DNA of 64,000 nucleotides from Streptomyces sp. TP-A0356 (GCF_001417775.1 NZ_BBZJ01000025.1:124001-188000), one strand, 5' to 3'. Counted from the stretch's first letter, positions 41,036 to 50,250 are shown. The notes: generated by a model not told the origin, from the letters alone. A program made the numbers and translations.

Positions 41036-43060
41036 ATGTCTCACCTTCGCGCACCGGCCGCCCGCGCTGACCGCCGTGAGGGCGGACGGCACGGGAGACC
41101 GGTCGCCCGCCCCCTCCCCTCACCGCCCGAGACCTCCCTACGGCCCCAGCTGCTGCGCCTGGCGGTCCTGCCGCCCCTCGCGGTCGCCCTCGGCGCCTGC
41201 GCCGCCGTGCTCTTCACCGTCCGCTCCACCGGCGCCCGCCCCAGCCTCGTGCTCTGGGCCGTGCTCGCGGGCGCCCTGGGAGTGACCCTCGTCGGCATCG
41301 TGATGGCCGCCGTGGCCGCCGAGCGCGCCGCCCGATCCGTGAGCGAACGGCTCGACGCGCTGCGCCACATCAGCGCCCGCGGCGAGGCCGACCTGCGCGA
41401 CCTCGTGGCGTCGTTGCGTCGCGGCGAGGAGCCGCCCGCGCGCAGACCGCGCGGCAGACCCGCCGCGGACGCCGACGACTTCGAGCTGCTCGCCGCCGAG
41501 CTGTCGCGTGCCCAGGACGGCGCCGTCGCTGCGGTCGTCCAGGCCGCGCAGCTCTCCGGCCACGCCGACAGCGAGCAGAAGCTGGAGGTGTTCGTCGACC
41601 TCGCCCGGCGCCTTCAGTCGCTCGTGCATCGGGAGATCTCCATCCTCGACGAGCTGGAGAACGAGATCGAGGACCCCGACCTGCTCAAGGGCCTCTTCCA
41701 CGTCGACCACCTCGCCACCCGCATCCGGCGCCATGCGGAGAACCTCGCCGTGCTGGGCGGCGCCGTCTCACGCCGCCAGTGGAGCAACCCGGTGCCCATG
41801 ACCGAGGTGCTGCGCTCCGCGATCGCCGAGGTCGAGCAGTACGCGCGGGTCAGGCTCGTGCTGCCGATCGACGGCACCCTGCGTGGGCACGCCGTCGCCG
41901 ACGTCATCCACCTGCTGGCCGAACTCGTCGAGAACGCCACGGTGTTCTCGGCGCCGCACACCCCGGTACTGGTGCGCGCGTGCCTCGTCACCTCGGGGCT
42001 CGCCGTCGAGGTCGAGGACCGCGGACTCGGCATGCCTCCCACCGAGCAGAACAAGGTGAACGCACTGCTCGACGACCCGGACCAGGTCAACGTCGCCGGT
42101 CTGTTGGCGGACGGCCGCATCGGCCTGTTCGTGGTCTCCCAGCTCGCCCGTCGGCACGGCATCCCCGTTCGGCTGGGGACCAACATCTACGGCGGTGTCC
42201 AGGCGGTGCTCGTGGTGCCGCGGGGGCTCCTCGGGCCGGCGCCCGGCACGGCCGACACCATGACGCCGGTGGTGCCGCAGGGGACGGACGGGAGCAGCGG
42301 GCCGCTTGGCACGTCCGGCACAGCCGGCTTGCCGGGAGCGGCCCTTGGCGGCACCCACGCCCAGGCCCGGATGCCGGGGGCCACCCGGCCCCGCGACGCG
42401 TCACCCGCCGCGTCCGGGCACCCCGTGCCTCCCGGGCCGGGCCTGCCGCAGCGCGACCGGATCCCGGCCGACCACGTCCGGTCCCCGCTGCCCGTGCGCG
42501 ACGCCGACACCCCACGGCCCAACCCGGCCCAGGCCCTGCCCGGTGTCCGCCCCGGTGACCGGCCCCCCGTCACCGACAACGCGGGCAGGGCACCGGCACC
42601 GCTGGGCGGTCCCGTGCGCGGCACGATGGGCAAGCCCCAACTGCCCCGCCGTCGCGCCCAGGAGCACATCGCACCCCAGCTCCGCGGCGGCCGCACCCCG
42701 TCCGTCCGCCGGGACACCGACCAGCACGTCGGCCATGACCCGGGCCTGATGGCCGCGTTCCAGCGGGGAATCCGTCTCGCCGAGACACAGCAGCAGATGC
42801 AGCACGAGACGCAGCAGGAGACGCGGCAGCGGTCGGGGTCCGGCCACTCCGAAGGAGTTCCCCACCCGGGGGCCGTCACGCCCTGCCCGGACCTGCCCCT
42901 CGCCGCCCCGCTCCCCGACACGGCGCCCACCGGTGACGCATCGGCGCCCTCCCTCGGCGTACCGCCCATGGACCCGGCGCGCATAGCGGGGGCACGCGCC
43001 CCGTACGCGGCAGACCACGACCTGACCGCCCGTCAGGACGGGAGTGCGCCGGACGGATGA
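41036..43060 (+). CDS. CvnA-type sensor ATPase of a conservon
   Basis: 674-residue membrane sensor. Two hydrophobic helices (about 39-64 and 69-95) are followed by a linker, a helical dimerisation region and a GHKL ATPase: N-box HLLAELVENATVFS, VEVEDRGLGM and GRIGLFVVSQLARRHG. The last 270 residues are Pro/Gly/Arg-rich and disordered. No phospho-acceptor His box of classical kinases is obvious, as in other conservon sensors. ATG 41036 with ACGAGGA upstream. First gene of the operon. Confidence 0.9.
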   Translation: MSHLRAPAARADRREGGRHGRPVARPLPSPPETSLRPQLLRLAVLPPLAVALGACAAVLFTVRSTGARPSLVLWAVLAGALGVTLVGIVMAAVAAERAARSVSERLDALRHISARGEADLRDLVASLRRGEEPPARRPRGRPAADADDFELLAAELSRAQDGAVAAVVQAAQLSGHADSEQKLEVFVDLARRLQSLVHREISILDELENEIEDPDLLKGLFHVDHLATRIRRHAENLAVLGGAVSRRQWSNPVPMTEVLRSAIAEVEQYARVRLVLPIDGTLRGHAVADVIHLLAELVENATVFSAPHTPVLVRACLVTSGLAVEVEDRGLGMPPTEQNKVNALLDDPDQVNVAGLLADGRIGLFVVSQLARRHGIPVRLGTNIYGGVQAVLVVPRGLLGPAPGTADTMTPVVPQGTDGSSGPLGTSGTAGLPGAALGGTHAQARMPGATRPRDASPAASGHPVPPGPGLPQRDRIPADHVRSPLPVRDADTPRPNPAQALPGVRPGDRPPVTDNAGRAPAPLGGPVRGTMGKPQLPRRRAQEHIAPQLRGGRTPSVRRDTDQHVGHDPGLMAAFQRGIRLAETQQQMQHETQQETRQRSGSGHSEGVPHPGAVTPCPDLPLAAPLPDTAPTGDASAPSLGVPPMDPARIAGARAPYAADHDLTARQDGSAPDG

Positions 43061-43130
43061 CCGCCCCCGGATGACCACCCCCGCCCCACTCGCTCCCGCA
43101 GACCTGCGTACCCCAAGGAGTCGATCCACC

Positions 43131-43565
43131 ATGGCGAGCGAAGCGCCGACCTCCCATGTCTCCGATCTGGACTGGCTGATGAGCGGCCTTCTGCAGCGTG
43201 TCCCCCACGCCAGCAGCGCGGTCCTCCTCTCCTGCGACGGACTGGTGAAGTCCGTCCACGGCCTCGACCCGGACAGCGCCGACCACATGGCCGCCCTGGC
43301 CTCCGGCCTCTACTCGCTCGGCCGCAGCGCGGGCGTCCGCTTCGGGGACGGCGGCGATGTCCGGCAGGTCGTCGTCGAACTCGACTCCACACTCCTGTTC
43401 GTCACCACCGCCGGCTCCGGCACCTGCCTCGCCGTCCTCGCCGGCCGCGACGCCGATGCCGCGGTCCTCGGCTATGAGATGGCGATGCTCGTCAAGAGCG
43501 TGCGGCCGTATCTGGAGACCGCGCCCCGCCGGCCGGCCGTCCATCCCACGGCGATGCGGCCTTGA
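43131..43565 (+). CDS. CvnB-type roadblock/LC7 protein
   Basis: 144-residue roadblock/LC7 domain protein (DLDWLMSGLLQRVPHASSAVLLSCDGL...). Such proteins act as GTPase-activating or scaffold partners of the conservon GTPase. ATG 43131 follows AAGGAG at 10 nt; an in-frame ATG at 43071 would add 20 residues. The next gene overlaps its stop (TTGA). Confidence 0.9.
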   Translation: MASEAPTSHVSDLDWLMSGLLQRVPHASSAVLLSCDGLVKSVHGLDPDSADHMAALASGLYSLGRSAGVRFGDGGDVRQVVVELDSTLLFVTTAGSGTCLAVLAGRDADAAVLGYEMAMLVKSVRPYLETAPRRPAVHPTAMRP

Positions 43566-43945
43566 GCGTGACCGCGGCCGACGACGGCCCCTGGCTCGAC
43601 GACGCGGCCGGACGGCTGGTGCGTCCCTACACGGTCAGCAACGGCCGGACCCGGCCGACCACCGCGCTCGATCTCCCGTCACAGGTGATGGCCACCGGCG
43701 CCACGCCCCTCGGCTGCCTCGGCCCCGAGCACGCCCAGGCGCTGGACCTGTGCCGCGCGCCCGTCCCGGTCGCCGAGGTCGCCGCCCATCTGAAGCTGCC
43801 GGCGGCGGTGACGGTGACCAAGGTGCTGCTGTCCGACCTCGTCGACTGCGGGGCGCTCACCACCAAGCTCCCCGCGTTCCACCACACCCCCACTGACCGG
43901 TCGCTTCTGGAGGCAGTGCTCGATGGACTACGACGACAGCTCTGA
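43562..43945 (+). CDS. CvnC-type DUF742 protein
   Basis: 127 residues with the DUF742 pattern: LVRPYTVSNGRTRPT, VAEVAAHLKLPAAVTVTKVLLSDLV (winged-helix-like) and a short tail. TTG 43562 overlaps the cvnB stop; GTG 43568 is an equally good start. Conserved third component of conservons, role unclear. The GTPase gene starts 23 nt before its end. Confidence 0.9.
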   Translation: MSVTAADDGPWLDDAAGRLVRPYTVSNGRTRPTTALDLPSQVMATGATPLGCLGPEHAQALDLCRAPVPVAEVAAHLKLPAAVTVTKVLLSDLVDCGALTTKLPAFHHTPTDRSLLEAVLDGLRRQL

Positions 43946-44522
43946 TCCCTTCCCCGCCGCATTGAAGATCCTGGTGGCGGGAGGGTTCGGAGTGGGCAAG
44001 ACGACCTTCGTGGGCGCGGTGAGCGAGATCGCGCCGCTGAGTACGGAGGAGCTGCTCACCACGGTCGGAGCCGCGACCGACAGCCTCGAAGGGATCGAGA
44101 ACAAGGTCGAGACGACCGTGGCGATGGACTTCGGCCGCATCACCCTCGACGCGCAGCACGTGCTGTATCTGTTCGGCACCCCCGGTCAGGAACGCTTCTG
44201 GTTCATGTGGGACGAGCTGTCCGAAGGCGCGCTCGGCGCAGTGATCCTCGCCGACACCCGCCGTCTGGAGGACTGCTTCGCCGCCGTCGACTTCTTCGAA
44301 CAGCGCGGCCTCCGGTTCGTCGTCGCGATCAACGAGTTCGACGGCTCCCACCGCTACGACCCCGAGGAGGTGCGCGCCGCCCTCGACCTGGCTCCGGAGG
44401 TCCCCGTCGTGCGCTGTGACGCCCGGATCTCCAGCTCCGGCGTGCAGACGCTCCTCACACTCGTACGCCACCTCATCGCACATGCGCAGGCACCCGCTCC
44501 GGGCCCGGGGGCCCGCACATGA
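43923..44522 (+). CDS. CvnD-type small Ras-like GTPase
   Basis: 199-residue GTPase of the bacterial MglA/CvnD branch. P-loop GGFGVGKT (residues 20-27), switch II LFGTPGQERFWFMWD and NEFD in place of NKxD. It should cycle between GDP and GTP under the roadblock protein, relaying the sensor signal. ATG 43923 overlaps cvnC; its stop overlaps the GAF gene (ATGA). Confidence 0.92.
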   Translation: MDYDDSSDPFPAALKILVAGGFGVGKTTFVGAVSEIAPLSTEELLTTVGAATDSLEGIENKVETTVAMDFGRITLDAQHVLYLFGTPGQERFWFMWDELSEGALGAVILADTRRLEDCFAAVDFFEQRGLRFVVAINEFDGSHRYDPEEVRAALDLAPEVPVVRCDARISSSGVQTLLTLVRHLIAHAQAPAPGPGART

Positions 44523-45082
44523 CCCGGAGCCGACTGCTGCTGACTCCCGAGGACCGGGACGCCCCCGCGCGCGTCGGCAGGCTGCGACTGCTCGGCCTCG
44601 GGGAGCGCGCGGAACCGGAGTTCGACGCCTTCGCCACCCGACTCGCGGGGCTCGCCTCGGTGCCGTACGCGATGGTCAACTTCATCGACGAGCAACGGCA
44701 GTTCTTCGCGGGACTCCACGAGCCCGGCGACCACCCGCGCACCGCCGTGGGCCGCCCGGACGGCCCTGACCGCGAACCGGTCCGCCACCTGGGCCGTGAG
44801 TACGGCTTCTGCCCGCACGTGGTCGTCCGGCGCAAGGCGCTCGTCCTGGAGGACGTCCGCGACTATCCGCGGTTCGCCGGGAATCCCGTCGTCGACGAAC
44901 TCGGCATCCGCTCCTACCTGGGCGCCCCGCTCGTGGACCGCACGGGCATCGCCCTCGGCACGGTCTGCGCCGCCGATGTGCAGCCGCGCGCCTGGGGCCG
45001 GGAGGGCCTGGAGACCATCAAGGCGCTGGCCGCGGAGCTGGCCGAGCGGATCGAGCGCAGAGAGCCGGGACTGCGGGCGTGA
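44519..45082 (+). CDS. GAF-domain protein at the end of the conservon
   Basis: 187 residues forming one GAF domain (YAMVNFIDEQRQFFAGL, REYGFCPHVVV, YLGAPLVDRTGIALGTVC). Many conservons end with a cytochrome P450; here the fifth gene is a ligand- or redox-sensing GAF protein instead. Its ATG overlaps the GTPase stop, so it is co-translated. Ligand unknown; C in GFCPHVV is the type of residue that holds haem or a chromophore in some GAF proteins, but that is speculation. Confidence 0.85.
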   Translation: MTRSRLLLTPEDRDAPARVGRLRLLGLGERAEPEFDAFATRLAGLASVPYAMVNFIDEQRQFFAGLHEPGDHPRTAVGRPDGPDREPVRHLGREYGFCPHVVVRRKALVLEDVRDYPRFAGNPVVDELGIRSYLGAPLVDRTGIALGTVCAADVQPRAWGREGLETIKALAAELAERIERREPGLRA

Positions 45083-45104
45083 AGGACAGCTGCGAGCGCG
45101 CTTA

Positions 45105-45148
45105 AGAAATCCTCGATGGACCAGGGGTGCGCGATACGGCAGATTTCT
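45105..45148. promoter_or_regulatory. Inverted repeat upstream of tdh-kbl
   Basis: AGAAATC (45105-45111) and GATTTCT (45142-45148) form a perfect 7-bp inverted repeat 30 nt apart, in the 143-bp gap before tdh. The AT-rich arms stand out in this GC-rich DNA. They could bind an Lrp/AsnC-type or other regulator of threonine breakdown. Confidence 0.4.
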
Positions 45149-45225
45149 GAGGGACTTCACACCCCTCTTCCCCGGTACGGGCTCCTTCGGCATGCCCCCG
45201 GGTCTCATCCACAGGAGCCGTCGCA

Positions 45226-46254
45226 TTGAAGGCGCTGGTCAAAGAGAAGGCGGAACCGGGGCTTCGGCTCACGGACGTCCCGGAGCCGGAGGTCGGCCCC
45301 GGTGACGTACTGATCAAGGTCCTCAGGACCGGGATCTGCGGCACGGACCTGCACATCCGGGCCTGGGACGGCTGGGCCCAGCAGGCCATCCGCACGCCGC
45401 TGGTGGTCGGGCACGAGTTCGTCGGCGAGGTAGTGGCGACCGGCCGGGATGTCACGGACATCGAGGCCGGTGACCGGGTCAGCGGCGAGGGCCACCTGGT
45501 GTGCGGGAAGTGCCGCAACTGTCTGGCCGGGCGCCGCCATCTGTGCCGGGCGACGGTCGGGCTCGGCGTAGGGCGCGACGGGGCCTTCGCCGAGTACGTG
45601 GCGCTTCCCGCGTCGAACGTGTGGGTGCACCGCGTCCCGGTCGACCTCGACGTCGCCGCGATCTTCGACCCGTTCGGCAACGCGGTGCACACGGCCCTGT
45701 CCTTCCCACTGGTCGGCGAGGACGTCCTGATCACCGGTGCCGGACCGATCGGACTCATGGCCGCCGCCGTGGTCCGGCACGCCGGCGCCCGCAACGTCGT
45801 CATCACCGACGTCAGCGAGGAACGCCTCGAACTCGCCCGCAAGATCGGGGTGAGCCTCGCGCTCAACGTCGCCGAGGCCACCATCGCCGACGGACAGCGC
45901 CGACTCGGTCTGCGCGAGGGCTTCGACATCGGCCTGGAGATGTCCGGCCGCCCCGAGGCGATGCGCGACATGATCGCCAACATGACGCACGGTGGCCGGA
46001 TCGCCATGCTCGGTCTGCCGTCCCAGGAGTTCCCCGTGGACTGGGCCCGGATCGTCACCTCCATGATCACCGTCAAGGGCATCTACGGCCGCGAGATGTT
46101 CGAGACCTGGTACGCCATGTCGGTCCTGCTGGAGGGCGGGCTCGACCTCGCGCCCGTGATCACCGGCCGGTACGACTACCGCGACCACGAGGCGGCCTTC
46201 GCGGACGCGGCGAGCGGCAAGGGCGGCAAGGTCCTCCTGGACTGGACCGCTTGA
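45226..46254 (+). CDS. tdh: L-threonine 3-dehydrogenase
   Basis: 342-residue zinc dehydrogenase oxidising threonine to 2-amino-3-ketobutyrate. Catalytic zinc ligands in TGICGTDLH and VVGHEFVG; structural zinc cysteines in CGKCRNCLAGRRHLC; NAD loop ITGAGPIGLMAA. Start is TTG 45226 with AGGAG 8 nt upstream. kbl follows after 73 bp, which fixes the assignment over other zinc dehydrogenases. Confidence 0.95.
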   Translation: MKALVKEKAEPGLRLTDVPEPEVGPGDVLIKVLRTGICGTDLHIRAWDGWAQQAIRTPLVVGHEFVGEVVATGRDVTDIEAGDRVSGEGHLVCGKCRNCLAGRRHLCRATVGLGVGRDGAFAEYVALPASNVWVHRVPVDLDVAAIFDPFGNAVHTALSFPLVGEDVLITGAGPIGLMAAAVVRHAGARNVVITDVSEERLELARKIGVSLALNVAEATIADGQRRLGLREGFDIGLEMSGRPEAMRDMIANMTHGGRIAMLGLPSQEFPVDWARIVTSMITVKGIYGREMFETWYAMSVLLEGGLDLAPVITGRYDYRDHEAAFADAASGKGGKVLLDWTA

Positions 46255-46327
46255 TCTTCGGCCGGGTTCGCCTCCGGGGCGCGCCCCTTCGACCCACTCG
46301 CCCATCGCATCCCCAAGGAGCTTCCCT

Positions 46328-47521
46328 GTGTTCGACTCCGTGCGCGACGACCTCCGCGCCACCCTCGACGAGATCCGTGCCGCCGGGCTGCACAAGCCCG
46401 AGCGGGTGATCGGCAGCCCGCAGTCCGCGACCGTGCGCGTCACCGCGGGCGGCCGCCCCGGCGAGGTGCTCAACTTCTGCGCCAACAACTATCTCGGCCT
46501 CGCCGACCACCCCGAGGTGCTCGCCGCCGCCCACGAGGCCCTGGACCGCTGGGGCTACGGCATGGCGTCCGTGCGCTTCATCTGCGGTACGCAGGAGGTG
46601 CACAAGGAGCTGGAGTCGCGGCTGTCCGCGTTCCTCGGGCAGGAGGACACGATCCTGTACTCCTCCTGCTTCGACGCCAACGGCGGAGTCTTCGAGACCC
46701 TCCTCGGCCCCGAGGACGCCGTCATCTCCGACGCCCTCAACCACGCCTCGATCATCGACGGCATCCGCCTGTCCAAGGGCCGCCGCTTCCGCTACGCCAA
46801 CCGCGATCTCGTCGATCTGGAGCGGCAGTTGAAGGAGGCCGCGGGCGCTCGCCGCAAGCTGATCGTCACCGACGGCGTCTTCTCCATGGACGGGTACGTG
46901 GCCCCGCTGCGCGAGATCTGCGACCTCGCCGACCGCCACGGCGCCATGGTCATGGTCGACGACTCGCACGCCGTCGGCTTCGTCGGCCCCGGTGGCCGCG
47001 GCACCCCCGAGCTGCACGGCGTCATGGACCGCGTCGACATCATCACCGGCACCCTCGGCAAGGCACTCGGCGGCGCCTCGGGCGGTTACGTCGCCGCGCG
47101 CGCCGAGATCGTGGCCCTGCTGCGTCAGCGCTCGCGGCCGTATCTCTTCTCGAACACGCTGGCCCCGGTGATCGCGGCGGCCTCCCTCAAGGTGCTCGAC
47201 CTGCTGGAGTCTGCGGGCGACCTGCGCGAGAGGCTGGCGGCGAACACCGCTCTGTTCCGGCGCCGTATGACCGAGGAGGGCTTCGACGTCCTGCCCGGCG
47301 ACCACGCCATCGCCCCGGTCATGATCGGTGACGCGGCGAAGGCGGGCCGCATGGCCGAGCTGCTGCTGGAGCGCGGCGTCTATGTCATCGGCTTCTCCTA
47401 CCCGGTGGTTCCGCAGGGGCAGGCCCGGATCCGCGTCCAGCTGTCCGCGGCGCACTCGACGGAGGACGTGAACCGCGCGGTGGACGCGTTCGTGGCGGCG
47501 CGGGCGGAACTGGACGCCTGA
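46328..47521 (+). CDS. kbl: Glycine C-acetyltransferase (2-amino-3-ketobutyrate CoA ligase)
   Basis: 397-residue alpha-oxoamine synthase that splits 2-amino-3-ketobutyrate with CoA into glycine and acetyl-CoA. PLP lysine K245 in TLGKALGGASGGY; MVDDSHAVGFVG and FCANNYLGLADH are characteristic. GTG 46328 with AAGGAG 7 nt upstream. Works with the upstream dehydrogenase in threonine catabolism. Confidence 0.96.
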   Translation: MFDSVRDDLRATLDEIRAAGLHKPERVIGSPQSATVRVTAGGRPGEVLNFCANNYLGLADHPEVLAAAHEALDRWGYGMASVRFICGTQEVHKELESRLSAFLGQEDTILYSSCFDANGGVFETLLGPEDAVISDALNHASIIDGIRLSKGRRFRYANRDLVDLERQLKEAAGARRKLIVTDGVFSMDGYVAPLREICDLADRHGAMVMVDDSHAVGFVGPGGRGTPELHGVMDRVDIITGTLGKALGGASGGYVAARAEIVALLRQRSRPYLFSNTLAPVIAAASLKVLDLLESAGDLRERLAANTALFRRRMTEEGFDVLPGDHAIAPVMIGDAAKAGRMAELLLERGVYVIGFSYPVVPQGQARIRVQLSAAHSTEDVNRAVDAFVAARAELDA

Positions 47522-47551
47522 CCGCCCGGGCATATTGCGATAATCGTCCGC

Positions 47552-48457
47552 ATGATCGAAGCGCGGCGGCTCCACATCCTCCGTGCGGTGGCCGACCACC
47601 GCACCGTGACGGCCGCTGCCGCCGCGCTCTATCTCACCCCCTCCGCGGTGTCCCAGCAGCTCACCGCGTTGGAACAGGAGACCGGCCACCGGCTCGTCGA
47701 GCGCGGCGCCAAGGGCGTACGGCTGACCCCGGCCGGCGAGATCCTGCTCAGCCACACCAACGCGGTCCTCGCCCAACTGGAGCGGGCCGAGGCCGAGCTG
47801 GCGGCGTACGGCGCCGGTTCCGGGGGCACGGTGACGCTCGCCTCCTTCGCCACCGGCATCGGGCAGGTCGTCGCCCCCGCGCTGTCCCGGCTGGCGCGCA
47901 CCGCGCCCGGCATCCGGATGCGGGTGCGGGACGCCGAGGGCGACGCCAGCCTGCCGATGGTCCTCGACCGGCAGGTCGACGTGGCGGTCGCCGTCGAGTA
48001 CCGGGGCGCGCCCGGGGCGGACGACCCCCGGCTCACCCACATCCCGCTGTACGCCGAGCCCTTCGACGCGGTCGTGCCGGTCACCCACCGGCTGGCCGAC
48101 GCGGCCGAGGTCCCGCTCGCCGAGCTGGCCAAGGACCCGTGGATCGGCCCCTACCCCGGCAACCCGTGCCATGACGTGGTCGTCCTGGCCTGCGAGCACG
48201 CTGGATTCCATCCCGCTCTCGAACACTCCTCGGACGACTTCCGCGCGGTCGTCGCGCTCGCCTCGGCCGACGCGGGTGTGGCCCTGGTGCCGCGCTCCGC
48301 CCTGGGCGGCATGGATCTCACGGGCGTGGTCGTGCGCCCGGTGGACGGGGCCGCCCCCACCCGCCGGGTGTTCGCGGCCGTGCGCCGTGGCGCGGAGGAG
48401 CACCCGCTGATACGCCCCGTGCTGGACGCGCTGGCGGAGGCGGCCGCGGTGAACTGA
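47552..48457 (+). CDS. LysR family regulator
   Basis: 301 residues: winged HTH at 1-60 (LHILRAVADHRTVTAAAAAL, SAVSQQLTALEQETGHRL) and a periplasmic-binding-type effector domain. It follows kbl by 30 bp in the same direction and may regulate tdh-kbl or be cotranscribed with it. LysR proteins usually read divergent promoters, so a target elsewhere is also possible. Confidence 0.92.
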   Translation: MIEARRLHILRAVADHRTVTAAAAALYLTPSAVSQQLTALEQETGHRLVERGAKGVRLTPAGEILLSHTNAVLAQLERAEAELAAYGAGSGGTVTLASFATGIGQVVAPALSRLARTAPGIRMRVRDAEGDASLPMVLDRQVDVAVAVEYRGAPGADDPRLTHIPLYAEPFDAVVPVTHRLADAAEVPLAELAKDPWIGPYPGNPCHDVVVLACEHAGFHPALEHSSDDFRAVVALASADAGVALVPRSALGGMDLTGVVVRPVDGAAPTRRVFAAVRRGAEEHPLIRPVLDALAEAAAVN

Positions 48458-48522
48458 CGGGCACCGCGTCTCAGGCGCCTGGATCCGCACCGGTTGGGTT
48501 CGGGCCGGACTCCACCTGCCTG

Positions 48523-48555
48523 TCCCGGATATGGGATAGAGTCCCGAATATGGGA
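48523..48555 (+). promoter_or_regulatory. Tandem dyads over a leaderless-type start
   Basis: TCCCGGATATGGGA (48523-48536) and TCCCGAATATGGGA (48542-48555) match at 13 of 14 positions, offset 19 bp; each is an inverted repeat of TCCC/GGGA. A -10-like TAGAGT (48537-48542) lies between them. The second dyad contains the ATG (48550) of the regulator gene, 8 bp after the -10, implying a leaderless or near-leaderless mRNA with autorepression. Confidence 0.65.
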
Positions 48556-49122
48556 AGCGATGTGACGGATCCCGTCGACGTCCGTCTCGCCGCGCGGCTG
48601 GCCGAGCTGCGGGCAGAGCGCGGCTGGTCCCTGGGGGACCTGGCGGAGCGCAGCGGGGTGAGCCGGTCGACCCTGTCCCGGGCCGAGCGGGCCGAGATCA
48701 GTCCCACGGCCTCGATGCTGAACCGGCTGTGCGGTGTCTATGGCCGCACGATGTCCCAGCTGCTGAGCGAGGTCGAGGCCGAGCCCGCCCAGGTCGTGCG
48801 CGCCGCCGACCAGACGGTGTGGGAGGACGCGGCCTCCGGCTTCGTACGCCGGTCGGTGTCCCCTCCGCACCCCGGGCTGCGCGGCGAACTCGTCGAGGGG
48901 CGGCTCGCCGCGGGCGCCGACATCGCCTACGACCGGCCGCCCGTACCCGGACTCGAACAGCACATCTGGGTCCTCGACGGCGCGCTGGAGGTGACCGCAC
49001 GGGACGTCGAGCACCGGCTCGCCGCCGGGGACTGCCTGCGGCTGCGAGTGTGGGGGCCGACGCGGTTCCGGTGCCCGGGACGCGGGGACGCGCGGTACGC
49101 ACTGGCGGTGGTGCTCCCATGA
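48550..49122 (+). CDS. XRE-family regulator with cupin domain
   Basis: 190 residues: HTH at about 10-65 (LRAERGWSLGDLAERSGVSR, LSRAERAEISPTASML) and a C-terminal cupin (LEQHIWVLDGALEVTAR, LAAGDCLRLRVWGPTRFR). Smaller and different from the other XRE/cupin protein at 32697. ATG 48550 lies inside an operator-like dyad. The acetyltransferase gene overlaps its stop, so both form one operon. Confidence 0.9.
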   Translation: MGSDVTDPVDVRLAARLAELRAERGWSLGDLAERSGVSRSTLSRAERAEISPTASMLNRLCGVYGRTMSQLLSEVEAEPAQVVRAADQTVWEDAASGFVRRSVSPPHPGLRGELVEGRLAAGADIAYDRPPVPGLEQHIWVLDGALEVTARDVEHRLAAGDCLRLRVWGPTRFRCPGRGDARYALAVVLP

Positions 49123-49649
49123 CCGGGATCGTCCGGCTGAGCGGGCGCGAGGTGCTGGTGCGGGCAGAGGAGCTGGCCGACCTGCTGACCGACACGGTGC
49201 ACGGCGGAGCCTCCATCGGCTTCCTCGCGCCGCTCGACCGGGCGCAGGCCCTGGCCTGGTGGCAGGAGCGTGCGGCCGCGGTCGACGCGGGCCGTCTCGC
49301 GGTGTGGGCGGCGCGGGCCGGCGACCGCGTCACAGGCACGGTGAGCCTCGCCTTCCCCGACAAGCCGAACAGCCGCCACCGCGCCGAACTGGTCAAGCTC
49401 ATGGTCCACCGCGACGCCCGCGGCCAGGGCCTGGGGCGGGTACTGCTGACGACCGCCGAACGCGCGGCCGCCGAGGCCGGCATCACCCTGCTGCACCTGG
49501 ACACCGAGAGCGGCAGCCCGGCCGAGTCCCTCTACGCCTCCGCGGGCTGGACGCGGGCCGGTGCGATACCCGACTACGCGGCGACACCCTGGGGAGAGCT
49601 GCGCCCGACCACGCTCTTCTACAAGCGGGTGGGGGCTCCCGCCGGCTGA
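49119..49649 (+). CDS. GNAT family N-acetyltransferase
   Basis: 176 residues with the acetyl-CoA motif LMVHRDARGQGLGRVLL and a C-terminal beta strand LLHLDTESG. ATG overlaps the regulator stop (ATGA). Pairing of an XRE/cupin regulator with an acetyltransferase is common in Streptomyces; the substrate (small amine, peptide or antibiotic) is unknown. Confidence 0.9.
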   Translation: MTGIVRLSGREVLVRAEELADLLTDTVHGGASIGFLAPLDRAQALAWWQERAAAVDAGRLAVWAARAGDRVTGTVSLAFPDKPNSRHRAELVKLMVHRDARGQGLGRVLLTTAERAAAEAGITLLHLDTESGSPAESLYASAGWTRAGAIPDYAATPWGELRPTTLFYKRVGAPAG

Positions 49650-49690
49650 GCGACCGTCGACTGTCGGTGGAGTTGGCTACGGTGCCACAC

Positions 49691-50050
49691 ATGCCCGACG
49701 CCGAAGACGTACGCCGTATCGCCCTGTCCCTGCCGGACACGGCGGAGAAGATCGCCTGGAGCATGCCCACGTTCCGGGTCGCGGGGAAGATGTTCGCCAC
49801 GCTGCCCGAGGACGAGACGTCCATGGCGGTGCGCTGCCCCAAGGAGGAGCGCGACGAACTGGTCCTGGCCGAGCCCGGGAAGTTCTGGGTCGCCGACCAC
49901 GAGGCCCAGTTCGCCTGGATCCGGGTGCGCCTCGCGGCCCTGGAGGACGAGGCCGAGCTGCACGACATCCTGGCCGACTCCTGGCGCCAGGCGGCCCCGG
50001 CCCGGCTCCTCGACCACTTCCCGGAACTGGGCCCCCCGGCGAGCGGCTGA
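49691..50050 (+). CDS. MmcQ/YjbR family protein
   Basis: 119 residues of the MmcQ/YjbR type, a small DNA-binding-like fold of unknown role. MPTFRVAGKMFATLPED and LAEPGKFWVADHEAQFAWIR are recognisable. ATG 49691 is chosen; GTG 49682 is in frame. It stands alone, 41 bp after the acetyltransferase gene and before the tRNA. Confidence 0.85.
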   Translation: MPDAEDVRRIALSLPDTAEKIAWSMPTFRVAGKMFATLPEDETSMAVRCPKEERDELVLAEPGKFWVADHEAQFAWIRVRLAALEDEAELHDILADSWRQAAPARLLDHFPELGPPASG

Positions 50051-50156
50051 CGACGCGGGGATGAACGGCGCAGCAACGGGTGCGCGACCACCGCCTTCGG
50101 TGCGGTATTGTTTCTGTGCACGTTCGGTCCGGGGAAACCCCAGGTCAGACGGGCAA

Positions 50157-50230
<74 letters not shown>

Positions 50231-50250
50231 CTTGCGAGATCGCAGGTCGG

